From positions 434,001 to 498,000 of the forward strand of contig NZ_JBBIFX010000003.1 of assembly GCF_037543845.1 (NCBI RefSeq): 64,000 nt of DNA. Direction: 5' to 3'. The number at the start of each line of letters is the position of its first letter. Position 1 is the stretch's first letter. The notes beneath the pieces were generated by a model. That model was given only the letters and a program-made list of their open reading frames with translations, was not told where the DNA came from and ran no database searches. The DNA is from Gymnodinialimonas ulvae (GTDB lineage: Bacteria > Pseudomonadota > Alphaproteobacteria > Rhodobacterales > Rhodobacteraceae). The position numbers and the translations under genes are program-made. Below are positions 50,235-58,679 of this stretch, in pieces.

Positions 50235-51299
50235 ATGCGTGAGAACACCACCGGGACCGAACTTTTGGCCTGGTATGACCAGAACGCCCGTGTCCTGCCG
50301 TGGCGAGTGCCGCCGGGATCGGATGCAACGCCGGACCCCTATCGGATCTGGATGTCGGAGATCATGCTGCAACAGACCACCGTGGCGGCGGTCAAGACGT
50401 ATTTCGAACGCTTCACATCGCTTTGGCCCACGGTCGCGGACCTCGCAAGCGCCGAAGATGCGGCGGTGATGGGGGAATGGGCAGGGCTTGGGTATTATGC
50501 CCGTGCCCGCAACCTGCTTAAATGCGCCCGCGCGGTGGTGTCGGACCACGGCGGCGCATTCCCGGACACCGAAGAAGCGCTTCTGACCCTGCCCGGCATC
50601 GGCCCCTATACCGCAGCGGCCATCGCTTCTATCGCCTTCAATCGCCCTGCGCCGGTCATGGATGGCAATATCGAGCGGGTGATGTCACGGCTGTTCTGCG
50701 TGGAAACGCCCTTGCCAAAGTCAAAGCCGGTGCTCAAAGTCCACGCCACGCGCCTGACCCCGACGCACCGCCCCGGCGATCATGCGCAGGCATTGATGGA
50801 TCTTGGCGCCACAATCTGCACGCCGAAATCCCCGGCCTGCGGCATTTGCCCCCTGATGGGGGCCTGCACGGCCCGCAAGGCCGGGATCGCCGCAGATCTG
50901 CCCCGGAAAATGCCCAAGAAACCCAAGCCAACACGTTTCGGTTACGTCTACCTCGCCCGCCGCGCGGACGGCGCGCTGCTGCTGGAAACCCGGCCCGGCA
51001 AGGGGCTTCTGGGTGGGATGTTGGCCCTGCCGACGTCCGACTGGTCCGACGCGCCCACCCCTGCGCCGCCAATCGATGCAGATTGGCACGACCCCAACCT
51101 GGAGGTGCGGCACACCTTCACCCACTTCCACCTCAGGCTCGCGCTGCGTCTTGCTGACCTGCCCCAAGATGCGGCACCCGAGCGCGGCACGTTCGCTCCA
51201 ATGGACAAGTTTGCGCCAAGCACCCTGCCAACGGTTTTTCGCAAGGCCTTCGACCTCGGTCGTAGCGTCAACATTGACGGAGCGTCCGCGAAAGGTTGA
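50235..51299 (+). CDS. mutY: A/G-specific adenine glycosylase
   Basis: MutY removes adenine opposite 8-oxoguanine. The 354-residue enzyme has WMSEIMLQQTTV with the catalytic Glu, the helix-hairpin-helix LPGIGPYTAAAI, the catalytic Asp in VMDGN, and the [4Fe-4S] cluster motif CTPKSPACGICPLMGAC (C-x6-C-x2-C-x5-C). A C-terminal Nudix-like domain (LETRPGKGLLGGMLALP) for 8-oxoG recognition is present. It is followed 29 bases later by alkB. Confidence 0.97.
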   Translation: MRENTTGTELLAWYDQNARVLPWRVPPGSDATPDPYRIWMSEIMLQQTTVAAVKTYFERFTSLWPTVADLASAEDAAVMGEWAGLGYYARARNLLKCARAVVSDHGGAFPDTEEALLTLPGIGPYTAAAIASIAFNRPAPVMDGNIERVMSRLFCVETPLPKSKPVLKVHATRLTPTHRPGDHAQALMDLGATICTPKSPACGICPLMGACTARKAGIAADLPRKMPKKPKPTRFGYVYLARRADGALLLETRPGKGLLGGMLALPTSDWSDAPTPAPPIDADWHDPNLEVRHTFTHFHLRLALRLADLPQDAAPERGTFAPMDKFAPSTLPTVFRKAFDLGRSVNIDGASAKG

Positions 51300-51328
51300 A
51301 TTTGCAACGGACCCGCAAGGACAACCTG

Positions 51329-52462
51329 ATGACCACACCGACCGCCCTTTCAAAACTACACCGCGCCTTTCCGTTCTGGATGAGCCTGTTGTTGATCCCC
51401 CTTATCATCTTCTTGGCGCTGCAGGGGGGCTGGTGGCTGATCCTGATGCCGCTCAGCACCTGGTGGATGTTTTCGGTCCTCGATCACTTCGCCGGGCTCG
51501 ACGTCGACAACGCCGACCCCAACACATCTGAGGATCAACTGTTCTGGTACAAGCTCATCACCCTGATCTGGCCCGCGCTTCAGATCGCCACGATCTTTGG
51601 GATTATCGCCTATGCCGTGCGCGCTGACCACCTGAACGGGCTGGAGCTTTGGGGCCTGTCCTTCGGTCTCGGCGTGATCAGCGGCACCATCGGCATCACC
51701 TATGCGCATGAATTGATGCACCAAAAGCCAAAGTACGAACGCTGGTTCGCCGATATATTGCTCGGCTCCGTCCTCTACGGACATTTCCGGTCGGAGCATC
51801 TGCTGGTTCACCACCGCTATATCGGCACCCGTCGCGACCCGGTCACAGCGCGCTACAACGAAGGGTTCCACCGGTTTTTCCCGCGCGTCCTGCGAGACAG
51901 CCTCCGCTCCGCCTGGGCCGCGGAAGCTGCGATGCTCGCACGCAAAGGCCTCCCCGTTTGGGACGGCTCGAACCCGTTCTGGCGTTACCTTGCGCTCCAA
52001 GCCGGATTCCTCGCGCTGGCGCTATTGATCGGTGGCTGGGTCGGCCTTCTGATGTTCGTGAACCAGGCTTTGGTCGCCATCTGGCAGTTGGAGCTTACCA
52101 ACTACGTGGAGCACTACGGCCTGACCCGAAAGCACCTTGGCGGCGGTAAATACGAACATGTTCAGCCGCGTCATTCCTGGAACGCGGCGCAAAAGGCATC
52201 GAATTGGCTTCTGATCAACCTGCAGCGCCATTCCGACCACCATTACAAGCCTGACCGCCGCTTTCCCCTGCTGCAAACCTACACCGAAGACGTCGCCCCG
52301 CAGCTTCCCTACGGCTATCCGGTGATGACTGCCGTTGCGATGGTGCCGCCCTTGTGGACCCGGATGATGAATGCGCGCGTGAAGCGTTGGCGTGCAATGT
52401 ATTATCCAGAGATCACCGATTGGAAGGCGTACAACAAAGGCCTGCATCCGCTTCCGCGCTGA
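51329..52462 (+). CDS. alkB: Alkane 1-monooxygenase AlkB
   Basis: The 377-residue integral membrane di-iron hydroxylase has about six helices and the histidine boxes HELMH (127-131), HFRSEHLLVHH (152-162) and LQRHSDHH (301-305), plus NYVEHYG (H262), which together hold the two irons. It oxidises n-alkanes to 1-alkanols with rubredoxin and rubredoxin reductase. Neither is adjacent. The start at 51329 has AAGGA eight bases upstream; an in-frame TTG at 51296 is not needed. Confidence 0.92.
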   Translation: MTTPTALSKLHRAFPFWMSLLLIPLIIFLALQGGWWLILMPLSTWWMFSVLDHFAGLDVDNADPNTSEDQLFWYKLITLIWPALQIATIFGIIAYAVRADHLNGLELWGLSFGLGVISGTIGITYAHELMHQKPKYERWFADILLGSVLYGHFRSEHLLVHHRYIGTRRDPVTARYNEGFHRFFPRVLRDSLRSAWAAEAAMLARKGLPVWDGSNPFWRYLALQAGFLALALLIGGWVGLLMFVNQALVAIWQLELTNYVEHYGLTRKHLGGGKYEHVQPRHSWNAAQKASNWLLINLQRHSDHHYKPDRRFPLLQTYTEDVAPQLPYGYPVMTAVAMVPPLWTRMMNARVKRWRAMYYPEITDWKAYNKGLHPLPR

Positions 52463-52495
52463 ACGCCGCCTTTGCGTGACGCCGGGAGCACCGAC

Positions 52496-53125
52496 TTAGC
52501 GTTGCAACGCCGGGGTCTTTCCGATCATCTCCGGACCCTCTGCGGCCGTGACAAGGAAATCGGCGACGTCCGCCCGGGAGATCAAACCATTGCGCCATTC
52601 CGACTTCTCCGTCAGCACCTTGTAAGCGCCGCTCTTTCGATTGTCCGAAAGGATACCAGGACGCGCGATGGTCCAGTCGAGGTCACTCTCGCGCAGCATT
52701 TGTTCTTGCAGATCCTTGTCAGCATATGCACGCCCCAGGAACGCTTTCTGCGTCAAGCGCTCCGGTGTGGACAGCTTTTCCGCCGAATCCCCAGCGCCAA
52801 AGCCCGTCACGGTCAGCACCCGTTTCACACCTGCCTTTTCCATTTCCGCGATCAGGACCCGCGTCGCGTCCGAAAACAAAGTGGTTTTTTTCAGGACCCG
52901 CGCATCACGCGGCACCCCGAGTGTCAGGATGACTGCATCGACACCGTCGATGGCATTGAAGACATCGACCGCGTTTGTGGCGTCGCCCTCTAGAGATTCG
53001 AACCCGTCCGCTTCAAGGTCTAATCCACTGCGCGACAAGGCCCGCACGCTGTGTCCGCGCTGCAGCGCTTCGTCAACCGCTTTGCGACCGATGCCGCGGC
53101 TTGCTCCGAGAATTGCGAGTTTCAT
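52496..53125 (-). CDS. NAD(P)-binding (atypical SDR/NmrA-like) protein
   Basis: A 209-residue Rossmann protein with LGASRGIGRKAVDEAL (G-x-x-G-x-x-G) at the N-terminus, VDAVILTLG, and GFGAGDSAEKL, typical of extended atypical SDRs. There is no YxxxK. It is likely a flavin or NADP-binding oxidoreductase or regulator; function unknown. It is convergent with alkB. Confidence 0.83.
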   Translation of the reverse strand: MKLAILGASRGIGRKAVDEALQRGHSVRALSRSGLDLEADGFESLEGDATNAVDVFNAIDGVDAVILTLGVPRDARVLKKTTLFSDATRVLIAEMEKAGVKRVLTVTGFGAGDSAEKLSTPERLTQKAFLGRAYADKDLQEQMLRESDLDWTIARPGILSDNRKSGAYKVLTEKSEWRNGLISRADVADFLVTAAEGPEMIGKTPALQR

Positions 53126-53300
53126 GGCGTTACCTCCTGCAACCTAAAGATAGGCGGTGGCCACAATGTTCCAACCGGGAGCGTTAAACCGAAAAGACCC
53201 GCCGGACTGGGCCGGCGGGGTAAGTTGGCCCGCGCTTCACCTGACGGTTGCGCGGGCGGCAAGGTTCGGGACAGGGTGCCTTTGCGGCCCCCCGAATGCC

Positions 53301-54404
53301 TTACTGGGCCATTTCGGCCCGGATCTGTTGGCGAAGAACGTCGATTGAGACGGTTTTCCCATCACGCTTGAAGTGCCAGTAGGTCCAGCCATTGCACGAC
53401 GGCGCACCCTCCAGCTCGGCTCCAACCTTGTGGATCGAACCCTTCACATCATCGGCGATCAACGTCCCATCCGCGCGCACTTTAGCCTGTTGGCCCCGCG
53501 CATTGCGCAGCATTTCACCCGGGCGCAGCATGCCGCGTTCAACCAGCTGGCCGAACGGCACGCGTGGCTCGGCGCGTTTGCTCTGAGTCACCTCAAGGGC
53601 GGATTTGTCGAATTTGCGCACTTTCGAAAGGCGCTTTTCGGCAACCTTGCGATATGCCTCTTCGCGTTCGATACCGATGAAATCGCGCCCAAGCATCTTC
53701 GCTACCGCGCCGGTCGTGCCAGTGCCGAAGAATGGGTCTAGGATCACATCGCCGGGCTTCGTCGCCCCGATCAAAACACGGTGCAGCAGCGCCTCAGGCT
53801 TCTGCGTCGGATGCGCCTTGTCACCGTTTTCATCTTTGAGCCGCTCGCCACCATTGCAGATCGGCAGAACCCAATCCGAGCGCATCTGAATGCCCTCGTT
53901 AAGTTCTTTGAGCGCTTCGTAGTTGAACGTGTATTTCGCGCCTTCCTCTTTCGAGGCCCAGATCATCGTTTCATGCGCATTGGTGAACCGCTTGCCACGG
54001 AAGTTCGGCATCGGGTTCGATTTGCGCCAGACGACATCGTTCAGGATCCAGAAGCCCTGTGTCTGAAGCTCGGAGCCCACACGGAAGATGTTGTGATAGC
54101 TGCCGATCACCCAGATCGCCCCATCAGGCTTGAGAAGACGTCGCGCCGCCGCAAGCCAAGCCCGCGTGAAGGCGTCATAGGCCTTGAAGCTGTCAAACTG
54201 ATCCCACGCATCATCGACCGCGTCGACCTTGGTGTTGTTGGGGCGATGCAAATCGCCCTTCAGCTGAAGATTATAGGGCGGATCGGCGAAGATCAGGTCG
54301 ATCGACGCCTCCGGCAACGACTGCATGATCTCGATGCAGTCACCCGCAAGAATGGAATTGAGCGGCAACGCATCCGTCGCCCCTGGCTTTGTCTTTGTTG
54401 TCAT
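53301..54404 (-). CDS. ccrM: CcrM-type GANTC adenine-N6 DNA methyltransferase
   Basis: The 367-residue beta-class methyltransferase has DPPYNLQLKGDL (residues 41-52), the AdoMet motif DPFFGTGTTGAVAKMLGRDFIGIE, and the CcrM-specific C-terminal region ending PSCNGWTYWHF. CcrM methylates GANTC after replication and links the cell cycle to methylation state in alphaproteobacteria. The start at 54404 is the family start; the frame extends further upstream without homology. Two GANTC sites lie just upstream (see findings). rnhB precedes it, as in Caulobacter and Rhodobacter. Confidence 0.94.
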   Translation of the reverse strand: MTTKTKPGATDALPLNSILAGDCIEIMQSLPEASIDLIFADPPYNLQLKGDLHRPNNTKVDAVDDAWDQFDSFKAYDAFTRAWLAAARRLLKPDGAIWVIGSYHNIFRVGSELQTQGFWILNDVVWRKSNPMPNFRGKRFTNAHETMIWASKEEGAKYTFNYEALKELNEGIQMRSDWVLPICNGGERLKDENGDKAHPTQKPEALLHRVLIGATKPGDVILDPFFGTGTTGAVAKMLGRDFIGIEREEAYRKVAEKRLSKVRKFDKSALEVTQSKRAEPRVPFGQLVERGMLRPGEMLRNARGQQAKVRADGTLIADDVKGSIHKVGAELEGAPSCNGWTYWHFKRDGKTVSIDVLRQQIRAEMAQ

Positions 54405-54456
54405 TTTCTGCCTCTGGTGGGCGCCTCTTATGGGCACTGTATGTCCACGGAATGCA

Positions 54457-54498
54457 GAATCGCCGACTTTTTCAGATCGGTCAATTTTGTTTCGAATC
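54457..54498. promoter_or_regulatory. Two GANTC sites in the ccrM promoter region
   Basis: GAATC occurs at 54457-54461 and 54494-54498, 37 bases apart and 50-90 bases upstream of ccrM. In Caulobacter and relatives ccrM transcription is itself controlled by GANTC methylation, so this pair is a plausible feedback element. No CtrA site was seen here. Confidence 0.45.
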
Positions 54499-54512
54499 AG
54501 CCTCTTACGAAT

Positions 54513-55112
54513 TTATCCGCACAACATCTTGTGGATAGGGGCAAAGCTGCGCCGGTGATGTTGGGTGACCCCTAGATCGTGTAGAGCGGCTGTGTGTTTC
54601 GCGGTGCCGTATCCCATATTCGTCTCCCAACCGTAACCGGGATGCATCACCGCAAGCTCCTTCATCAGGGTATCGCGCCGCACTTTCGCCACAATCGACG
54701 CCGCAGCGATGGAAACCGAGCGTCCGTCCCCCTTCACGACACATGTCGCAGGACACGGAAGGTCCGAGGGGATCGCATTGCCGTCGATCAACGCGTGATC
54801 TGGGGGCGTCGATAATCCGTTGATGGCGCGTCGCATGGCCAGGAACGTCGCCTGCCGGATGTTGAGCGCGTCGATCTCCTCCACGCTGGCCCATCCCAGC
54901 GCGACATCTGCGGCCGCTTCGATCTGAAGCGCCAGCGCATTCCGCCGCGCTTCGGTCAATTTCTTGGAATCGTTCAGGCCATCGGGGATATTCGCCGGGT
55001 TCAGGAGCACGGCGCACGCCGTGACCGGCCCGGCCCAAGGACCGCGCCCCACTTCGTCGATCCCGGCAATCTTGCCGCCGATTTCGGTTTCCAGGGAAAA
55101 GTCGGGTTTCAT
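54513..55112 (-). CDS. rnhB: Ribonuclease HII
   Basis: RNase HII cleaves RNA in DNA hybrids, including single ribonucleotides. The 199-residue protein has GKIAGIDEVGRGPWAGPV with D19/E20, and ALIDGNAIP carrying a third acidic residue, plus the C-terminal YGWETNMGYGTAKHTAALHDLG region (cited in part). It lies 108 bases upstream of ccrM on the same strand. Confidence 0.95.
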   Translation of the reverse strand: MKPDFSLETEIGGKIAGIDEVGRGPWAGPVTACAVLLNPANIPDGLNDSKKLTEARRNALALQIEAAADVALGWASVEEIDALNIRQATFLAMRRAINGLSTPPDHALIDGNAIPSDLPCPATCVVKGDGRSVSIAAASIVAKVRRDTLMKELAVMHPGYGWETNMGYGTAKHTAALHDLGVTQHHRRSFAPIHKMLCG

Positions 55113-55246
55113 GGGCCATGCTCTGCGTCAAAGCAAAGGGCGACGCAACCGCATGGTCACGCCGCCCCTCTGCTCGGTCGGTCTTTGCCGCGCAGTATAG
55201 TCCGGCGGTCACGGATTGCCGTCGGACTGCGCCTCGGGATCAGGGT

Positions 55247-55693
55247 TCAGCCACGGGTCCAGCCGTTGTTGCGCAAGCAGCGGCCACCATAGATCGTCCG
55301 CTGCCCGCGTTCCGTCCAGACATGGCGCAGGCAGTTGGATGGCAACAAGCGCGGCGCGCTGGCGTGATTTTGCATGCAGCGATAGCGATAGCCACGGAAG
55401 TATCCATTGCCGTCACGGCCTTCGATGAAACAGCGCGATGGGGCAACACGGCGGTTGGTATGTTGCGGACGCGGGTTCTGCGTGATGGTCAGGTTACCAC
55501 GCGCACCATCGTTGCGGTTTGCCTGGCTCAGACCATAAAGCAGCAACAGCCCGCCGAAGATCGCGGCCGCTTCCGCGCCTTGATTGCGATGGTTGTTCGC
55601 GGCGGCGGGGGTCGCGGAGGCGGTGATGCCGGTGGCGGCCAGAGTGATGGCCAGAGCGCCGGCGGTCAGGGTCTTGGAGAGATTGCGAAACAT
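55247..55693 (-). CDS. Small secreted protein with four cysteines
   Basis: A 148-residue product with a Sec signal (LSKTLTAGALAITLAATGITASATPAAA) and a mature part with Arg/Asn-rich surface and a CFIEGRDGNGYFRGYRYRC ... SNCLRHVWTERGQRTIYGGRC layout (four cysteines, cited in parts). I recognise no characterised family; similar proteins are common in Rhodobacteraceae. The start at 55693 is chosen for the signal. Confidence 0.72.
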   Translation of the reverse strand: MFRNLSKTLTAGALAITLAATGITASATPAAANNHRNQGAEAAAIFGGLLLLYGLSQANRNDGARGNLTITQNPRPQHTNRRVAPSRCFIEGRDGNGYFRGYRYRCMQNHASAPRLLPSNCLRHVWTERGQRTIYGGRCLRNNGWTRG

Positions 55694-56240
55694 GTCTTGA
55701 AGTCCCTTGTTTCGGTTTCGAGGAGGGGTTGAGGTCTTGGGTCTTGGCGCACTCATTCGGCGCTTGTGGGACAACCCTCGCTGCGACGCAGACCGCCATG
55801 CAATTACGACCGCGCGCTATTGGATAACGGCAAAGCCCGCGGGCATTTGAGGGGCAATGGGTGATCATGAAATAGCAAAGCCAAGGTTCATGACACAGGC
55901 AGATCTACGCGCTCAAGCCAAGGTCCAAACGCGATTTTTTCTTGCGGAATCAAGGTGAACGAGAGATACGCAGTTCTTTGGTTGCAATGCCTCTGCGACG
56001 GAAATCGCAAGCCCGTTATGCCTTCATGGTACCAAGTCTACTCAGCTTCCGGAAAACGCGCGGCTGCGACCTGATCGACATGCCCGAACCTGCGCTCGCC
56101 CACGCGCTGCGGGGCCAGGCGCGCCGCTGCTATCGGATAACAGCGCCGCAATCGGACCGCCGTCATTGAATGACACGGCGCATCTGCCGCATCTTCCATC
56201 GTGAAGCTGCCCCCATCCAGCAAACAAACGAGCCCACGTA
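55694..56240. other. 547-base intergenic region without a supported gene
   Basis: Only short frames lie here, without domain, signal or ribosome binding site. Two similar 14-base stretches (GCTATTGGATAACG near 55814 and GCTATCGGATAACA near 56129) are noted but their meaning is unknown. It separates the four-cysteine protein and the winged-helix module on opposite strands. Confidence 0.5.
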
Positions 56241-56534
56241 ATGACCCGATTTTTCAAACCTCTCCTGGCCGCCGCCGCTCTTGCGGTCCTGACTGGCCCC
56301 CTCCATGCCGCGTGTTACGCAGACTATCGCGCAAGGATGGATAACCCTTTGCGTCTGCACTACGGTGTAATCGAAGTGCCTGAAAACGCATGTTCGGTTG
56401 GCGCCGCCGCTTCCATCGTCGCCAGTCGCCTTGCGTCGCAAGGTTGGACGTTGGTGAATGTGAGTTCGGTCTTTGACGAGTCCGGCCTCGCATCGAGGAG
56501 AGCGGATGCCGGAGAATACTACCTCCGTTTCTGA
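56241..56534 (+). CDS. Small secreted protein paired with the membrane winged-helix protein
   Basis: The 97-residue product has a Sec signal (FFKPLLAAAALAVLTGPLHA, cleavage before ACYADY) and a ~73-residue mature part with two cysteines, C25 and C51, that could form a disulfide, and the C-terminal motif AGEYYLRF. I recognise no characterised family. It overlaps the next gene by 29 bases, so the pair is co-translated. Confidence 0.72.
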   Translation: MTRFFKPLLAAAALAVLTGPLHAACYADYRARMDNPLRLHYGVIEVPENACSVGAAASIVASRLASQGWTLVNVSSVFDESGLASRRADAGEYYLRF

Positions 56535-57228
56535 CCCTAAGGTTTCCGTCGCAGACACGCGCGTTGCCTCTACACGTGTGGTGCAGCTTGGAATATTGGC
56601 GGTGGTCACGGTTCTCGTGGTCTCCGCCATTCTCTTGTTCATGAACCTGCCGGATGCGGATGCCTTCAACGAAGCGGTTGTGACCGTATTCGAGGTCAAT
56701 GACGTCCGCGATCCCGACGCGATCAGCGTGCTGGAGGTCCTGGCGCAGACCGGCACCACTTTCTCCAAAGTTCTGGCAAGCTACCGCGCCGTGATTTTTG
56801 TGCTGCTGATCTTTGCCACCGCGCTTTTGGTGGCCTGTCTGGTATTCCTGATCACGATCATCACCCTCAACCGCCGGATCGGCGAGATTGAGCGTCAAGG
56901 CATTCAGGTGTCGTCCCTGATCCTGTCCCGCGAAGAGCGTGTCGTCCTGATCAACAATCTCGAATTCAAGCTGACCGACGCCGCTATGGAGACGCTGTCG
57001 GTTCTGGCAGAAGCGCGGCTTGATGACGACGTGCTGTCCGGTGCGCAGATCGAGGCGATGGTGTCCGGTAAATCCGAAACGGACGTGGATGAGGCCGCCG
57101 GTGCTACCCGCATCAAGCGTCTGCGCGACACACTTGGCAATCAGATGGTGTCCGAGCTTCTGGTCAAGAACATCGCGCGGCGGGGGTATATTCTCGCCAT
57201 CGACAAAGACGTCATAAAGATGGTCTGA
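56506..57228 (+). CDS. Two-TM membrane protein with C-terminal OmpR-type winged helix
   Basis: The 240-residue protein has TM1 at 27-46, a ~48-residue periplasmic loop (47-94), TM2 at 95-120 and a cytoplasmic C-terminus. Residues 140-235 follow the OmpR/PhoB effector layout: LINNLEFKLTDAAMETLSVL, VLSGAQIEAMV, SETDVDEAAGATRIKRLRDTLGN and NIARRGYILA, where the last matches the GYRL wing of response regulators (each cited in part). No receiver domain exists. It is thus a membrane-anchored DNA-binding protein, reversed in order compared with ToxR/CadC. ATG 56506 lies inside the preceding gene. Confidence 0.72.
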   Translation: MPENTTSVSDPKVSVADTRVASTRVVQLGILAVVTVLVVSAILLFMNLPDADAFNEAVVTVFEVNDVRDPDAISVLEVLAQTGTTFSKVLASYRAVIFVLLIFATALLVACLVFLITIITLNRRIGEIERQGIQVSSLILSREERVVLINNLEFKLTDAAMETLSVLAEARLDDDVLSGAQIEAMVSGKSETDVDEAAGATRIKRLRDTLGNQMVSELLVKNIARRGYILAIDKDVIKMV

Positions 57229-57231
57229 CCC

Positions 57232-58152
57232 ATGGCGCGCGCGCCTTATCCTGGTCTTGCGCCTGACCTTTGGGATCTGGTGGCCGAAATGGCAGCGGGT
57301 ACGGACCCGGTGCCGGATCATCAGCGCCCGATAGAGGTCCTGCGCGCCGCAACGGCCCGCTTGGAGGCCAGGCTCGGGCCGCTACCGGAGGGTGTGGAAA
57401 CCAACGATTGGACGATCCCGTGCAATGGCCGCGCCGTGCGCCTGCGCCATTACACGCGCCCCGATACGCGCGCGGAAACCCTGCTCTATTTCCATGGGGG
57501 CGGGTGGATGCTGGGGTCCATAGAAGGCCACGATCTTGTCTGCGCTGACCTTGTGCTGGAAACCGGGATGCACGTCGTCAGCATCGACTACGCTCTCGCT
57601 CCCGAACATCCCTACCCCGCCGCATTGCTTGAAGGTCGCGCCGCCATCGCGCACCTGCAAGACACGTTTTCGGCGGACATGCTTTGGCTCGGCGGCGATA
57701 GCGCCGGAGCGAACCTTGCCCTTGGATGTGCGCTCCAACTTCGCGACTTCGACCTGCCAATGCCCGCCGGTCTGTTCCTGATCTATCCAGCCACCGACCC
57801 TCGTTGCCGTGCGATGTCGCACACCCGCCGCGCAGATGCGCCGTATTTGTCCCATGCCATGATGCGTCGTTGCTGGAACACGTACCTCGGCGACACCGCC
57901 CAAGCGCCTTACGCGGCCACCGCTGACGCCGATCTTCATGGACTGCCGCAAGCAATCATTCTGACTGCTGAGCTTGACCCGTTGGTCGATGAAGGCGACG
58001 CCCTCGCCAAAGCCTTCGCTTCGCATACTGACGTCTGGCACGAACAAGCCAAAGGCCTGATCCACGGCTTCCTGCGCTTCCGCGAGAGCTCTCACAGGTC
58101 AGACGCCGCTTTTCGCCGCGCCGCCCGCGCCCTTGCGTCTCGCTGTCCCTAG
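57232..58152 (+). CDS. Alpha/beta hydrolase, hormone-sensitive-lipase-like esterase
   Basis: The 306-residue enzyme has the oxyanion motif HGGGWMLGS (HGGGW), the nucleophile elbow GGDSAGANLAL and the C-terminal LTAELDPLVDEG acid and GLIHGFLRF histidine that complete the triad of the HSL/bacterial esterase family (family IV). Short-chain ester hydrolysis is likely. It begins 3 bases after the winged-helix gene, so may be its downstream partner or just an operon neighbour. Confidence 0.9.
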   Translation: MARAPYPGLAPDLWDLVAEMAAGTDPVPDHQRPIEVLRAATARLEARLGPLPEGVETNDWTIPCNGRAVRLRHYTRPDTRAETLLYFHGGGWMLGSIEGHDLVCADLVLETGMHVVSIDYALAPEHPYPAALLEGRAAIAHLQDTFSADMLWLGGDSAGANLALGCALQLRDFDLPMPAGLFLIYPATDPRCRAMSHTRRADAPYLSHAMMRRCWNTYLGDTAQAPYAATADADLHGLPQAIILTAELDPLVDEGDALAKAFASHTDVWHEQAKGLIHGFLRFRESSHRSDAAFRRAARALASRCP

Positions 58153-58230
58153 TAGAAGACACGGCAACACATCCGCCAACGCGCTCTATCTTTGTTCTGA
58201 TGATATGCCGAGGACATGCCCCCAGCCGCG

Positions 58231-58515
58231 TTAGCAATAGGGCGCGCCGCGCCCTTGGCCCGCGGCATCTGTGATGGCTCCGGTGTCCGCATCGGTCGCG
58301 CCGGTGGCGGTTCCGCCCGACCCGCGCGGACAAGATGCGGCATCCTCCCAAACGCCGTTATCGGCATCTGACGCGGCGGCCGCGGTCGGAATGATGGCAA
58401 CTGCACCCGCAGCCCCGCCTGCCGCCATCAGCCCAAGAAATCCACGGCGCCCTTTCGGACGCACCGTGGAGATGTCGGCATCGGTCAGGGTCTTCTGTTT
58501 TTTCCCGCTGGACAT
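58231..58515 (-). CDS. Small Tat-signal protein, alanine/glycine rich
   Basis: A 94-residue product with a Tat-type signal (RPKGRRGFLGLMAAGGAAGA, RRGFLG) and a short mature part of about 55 residues containing two cysteines (SCPRGSGG and the terminal APYC). No family is recognised. Start 58515 is set by the Tat signal; an in-frame M at 58557 is further from it. Confidence 0.62.
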   Translation of the reverse strand: MSSGKKQKTLTDADISTVRPKGRRGFLGLMAAGGAAGAVAIIPTAAAASDADNGVWEDAASCPRGSGGTATGATDADTGAITDAAGQGRGAPYC

Positions 58516-58679
58516 CGCCAAAGCTCCCGGATGCGTGACATGCAATGTGACAATCAATGGCCGAGTGACCTGGTGCCGTCAACAAACAGACGTCCTGTTC
58601 CCGCGAGAGCGTTGAACCGGCGTGGCGGGCGTGGTCTGTCTGATGCAGATCCGACCACCCTAGAAACCGGGCGCCCCGT

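Noticed and set aside
55942..56169. 75-codon plus-strand frame
   Set aside because: No ribosome binding site, signal or domain; lies in the intergenic gap.
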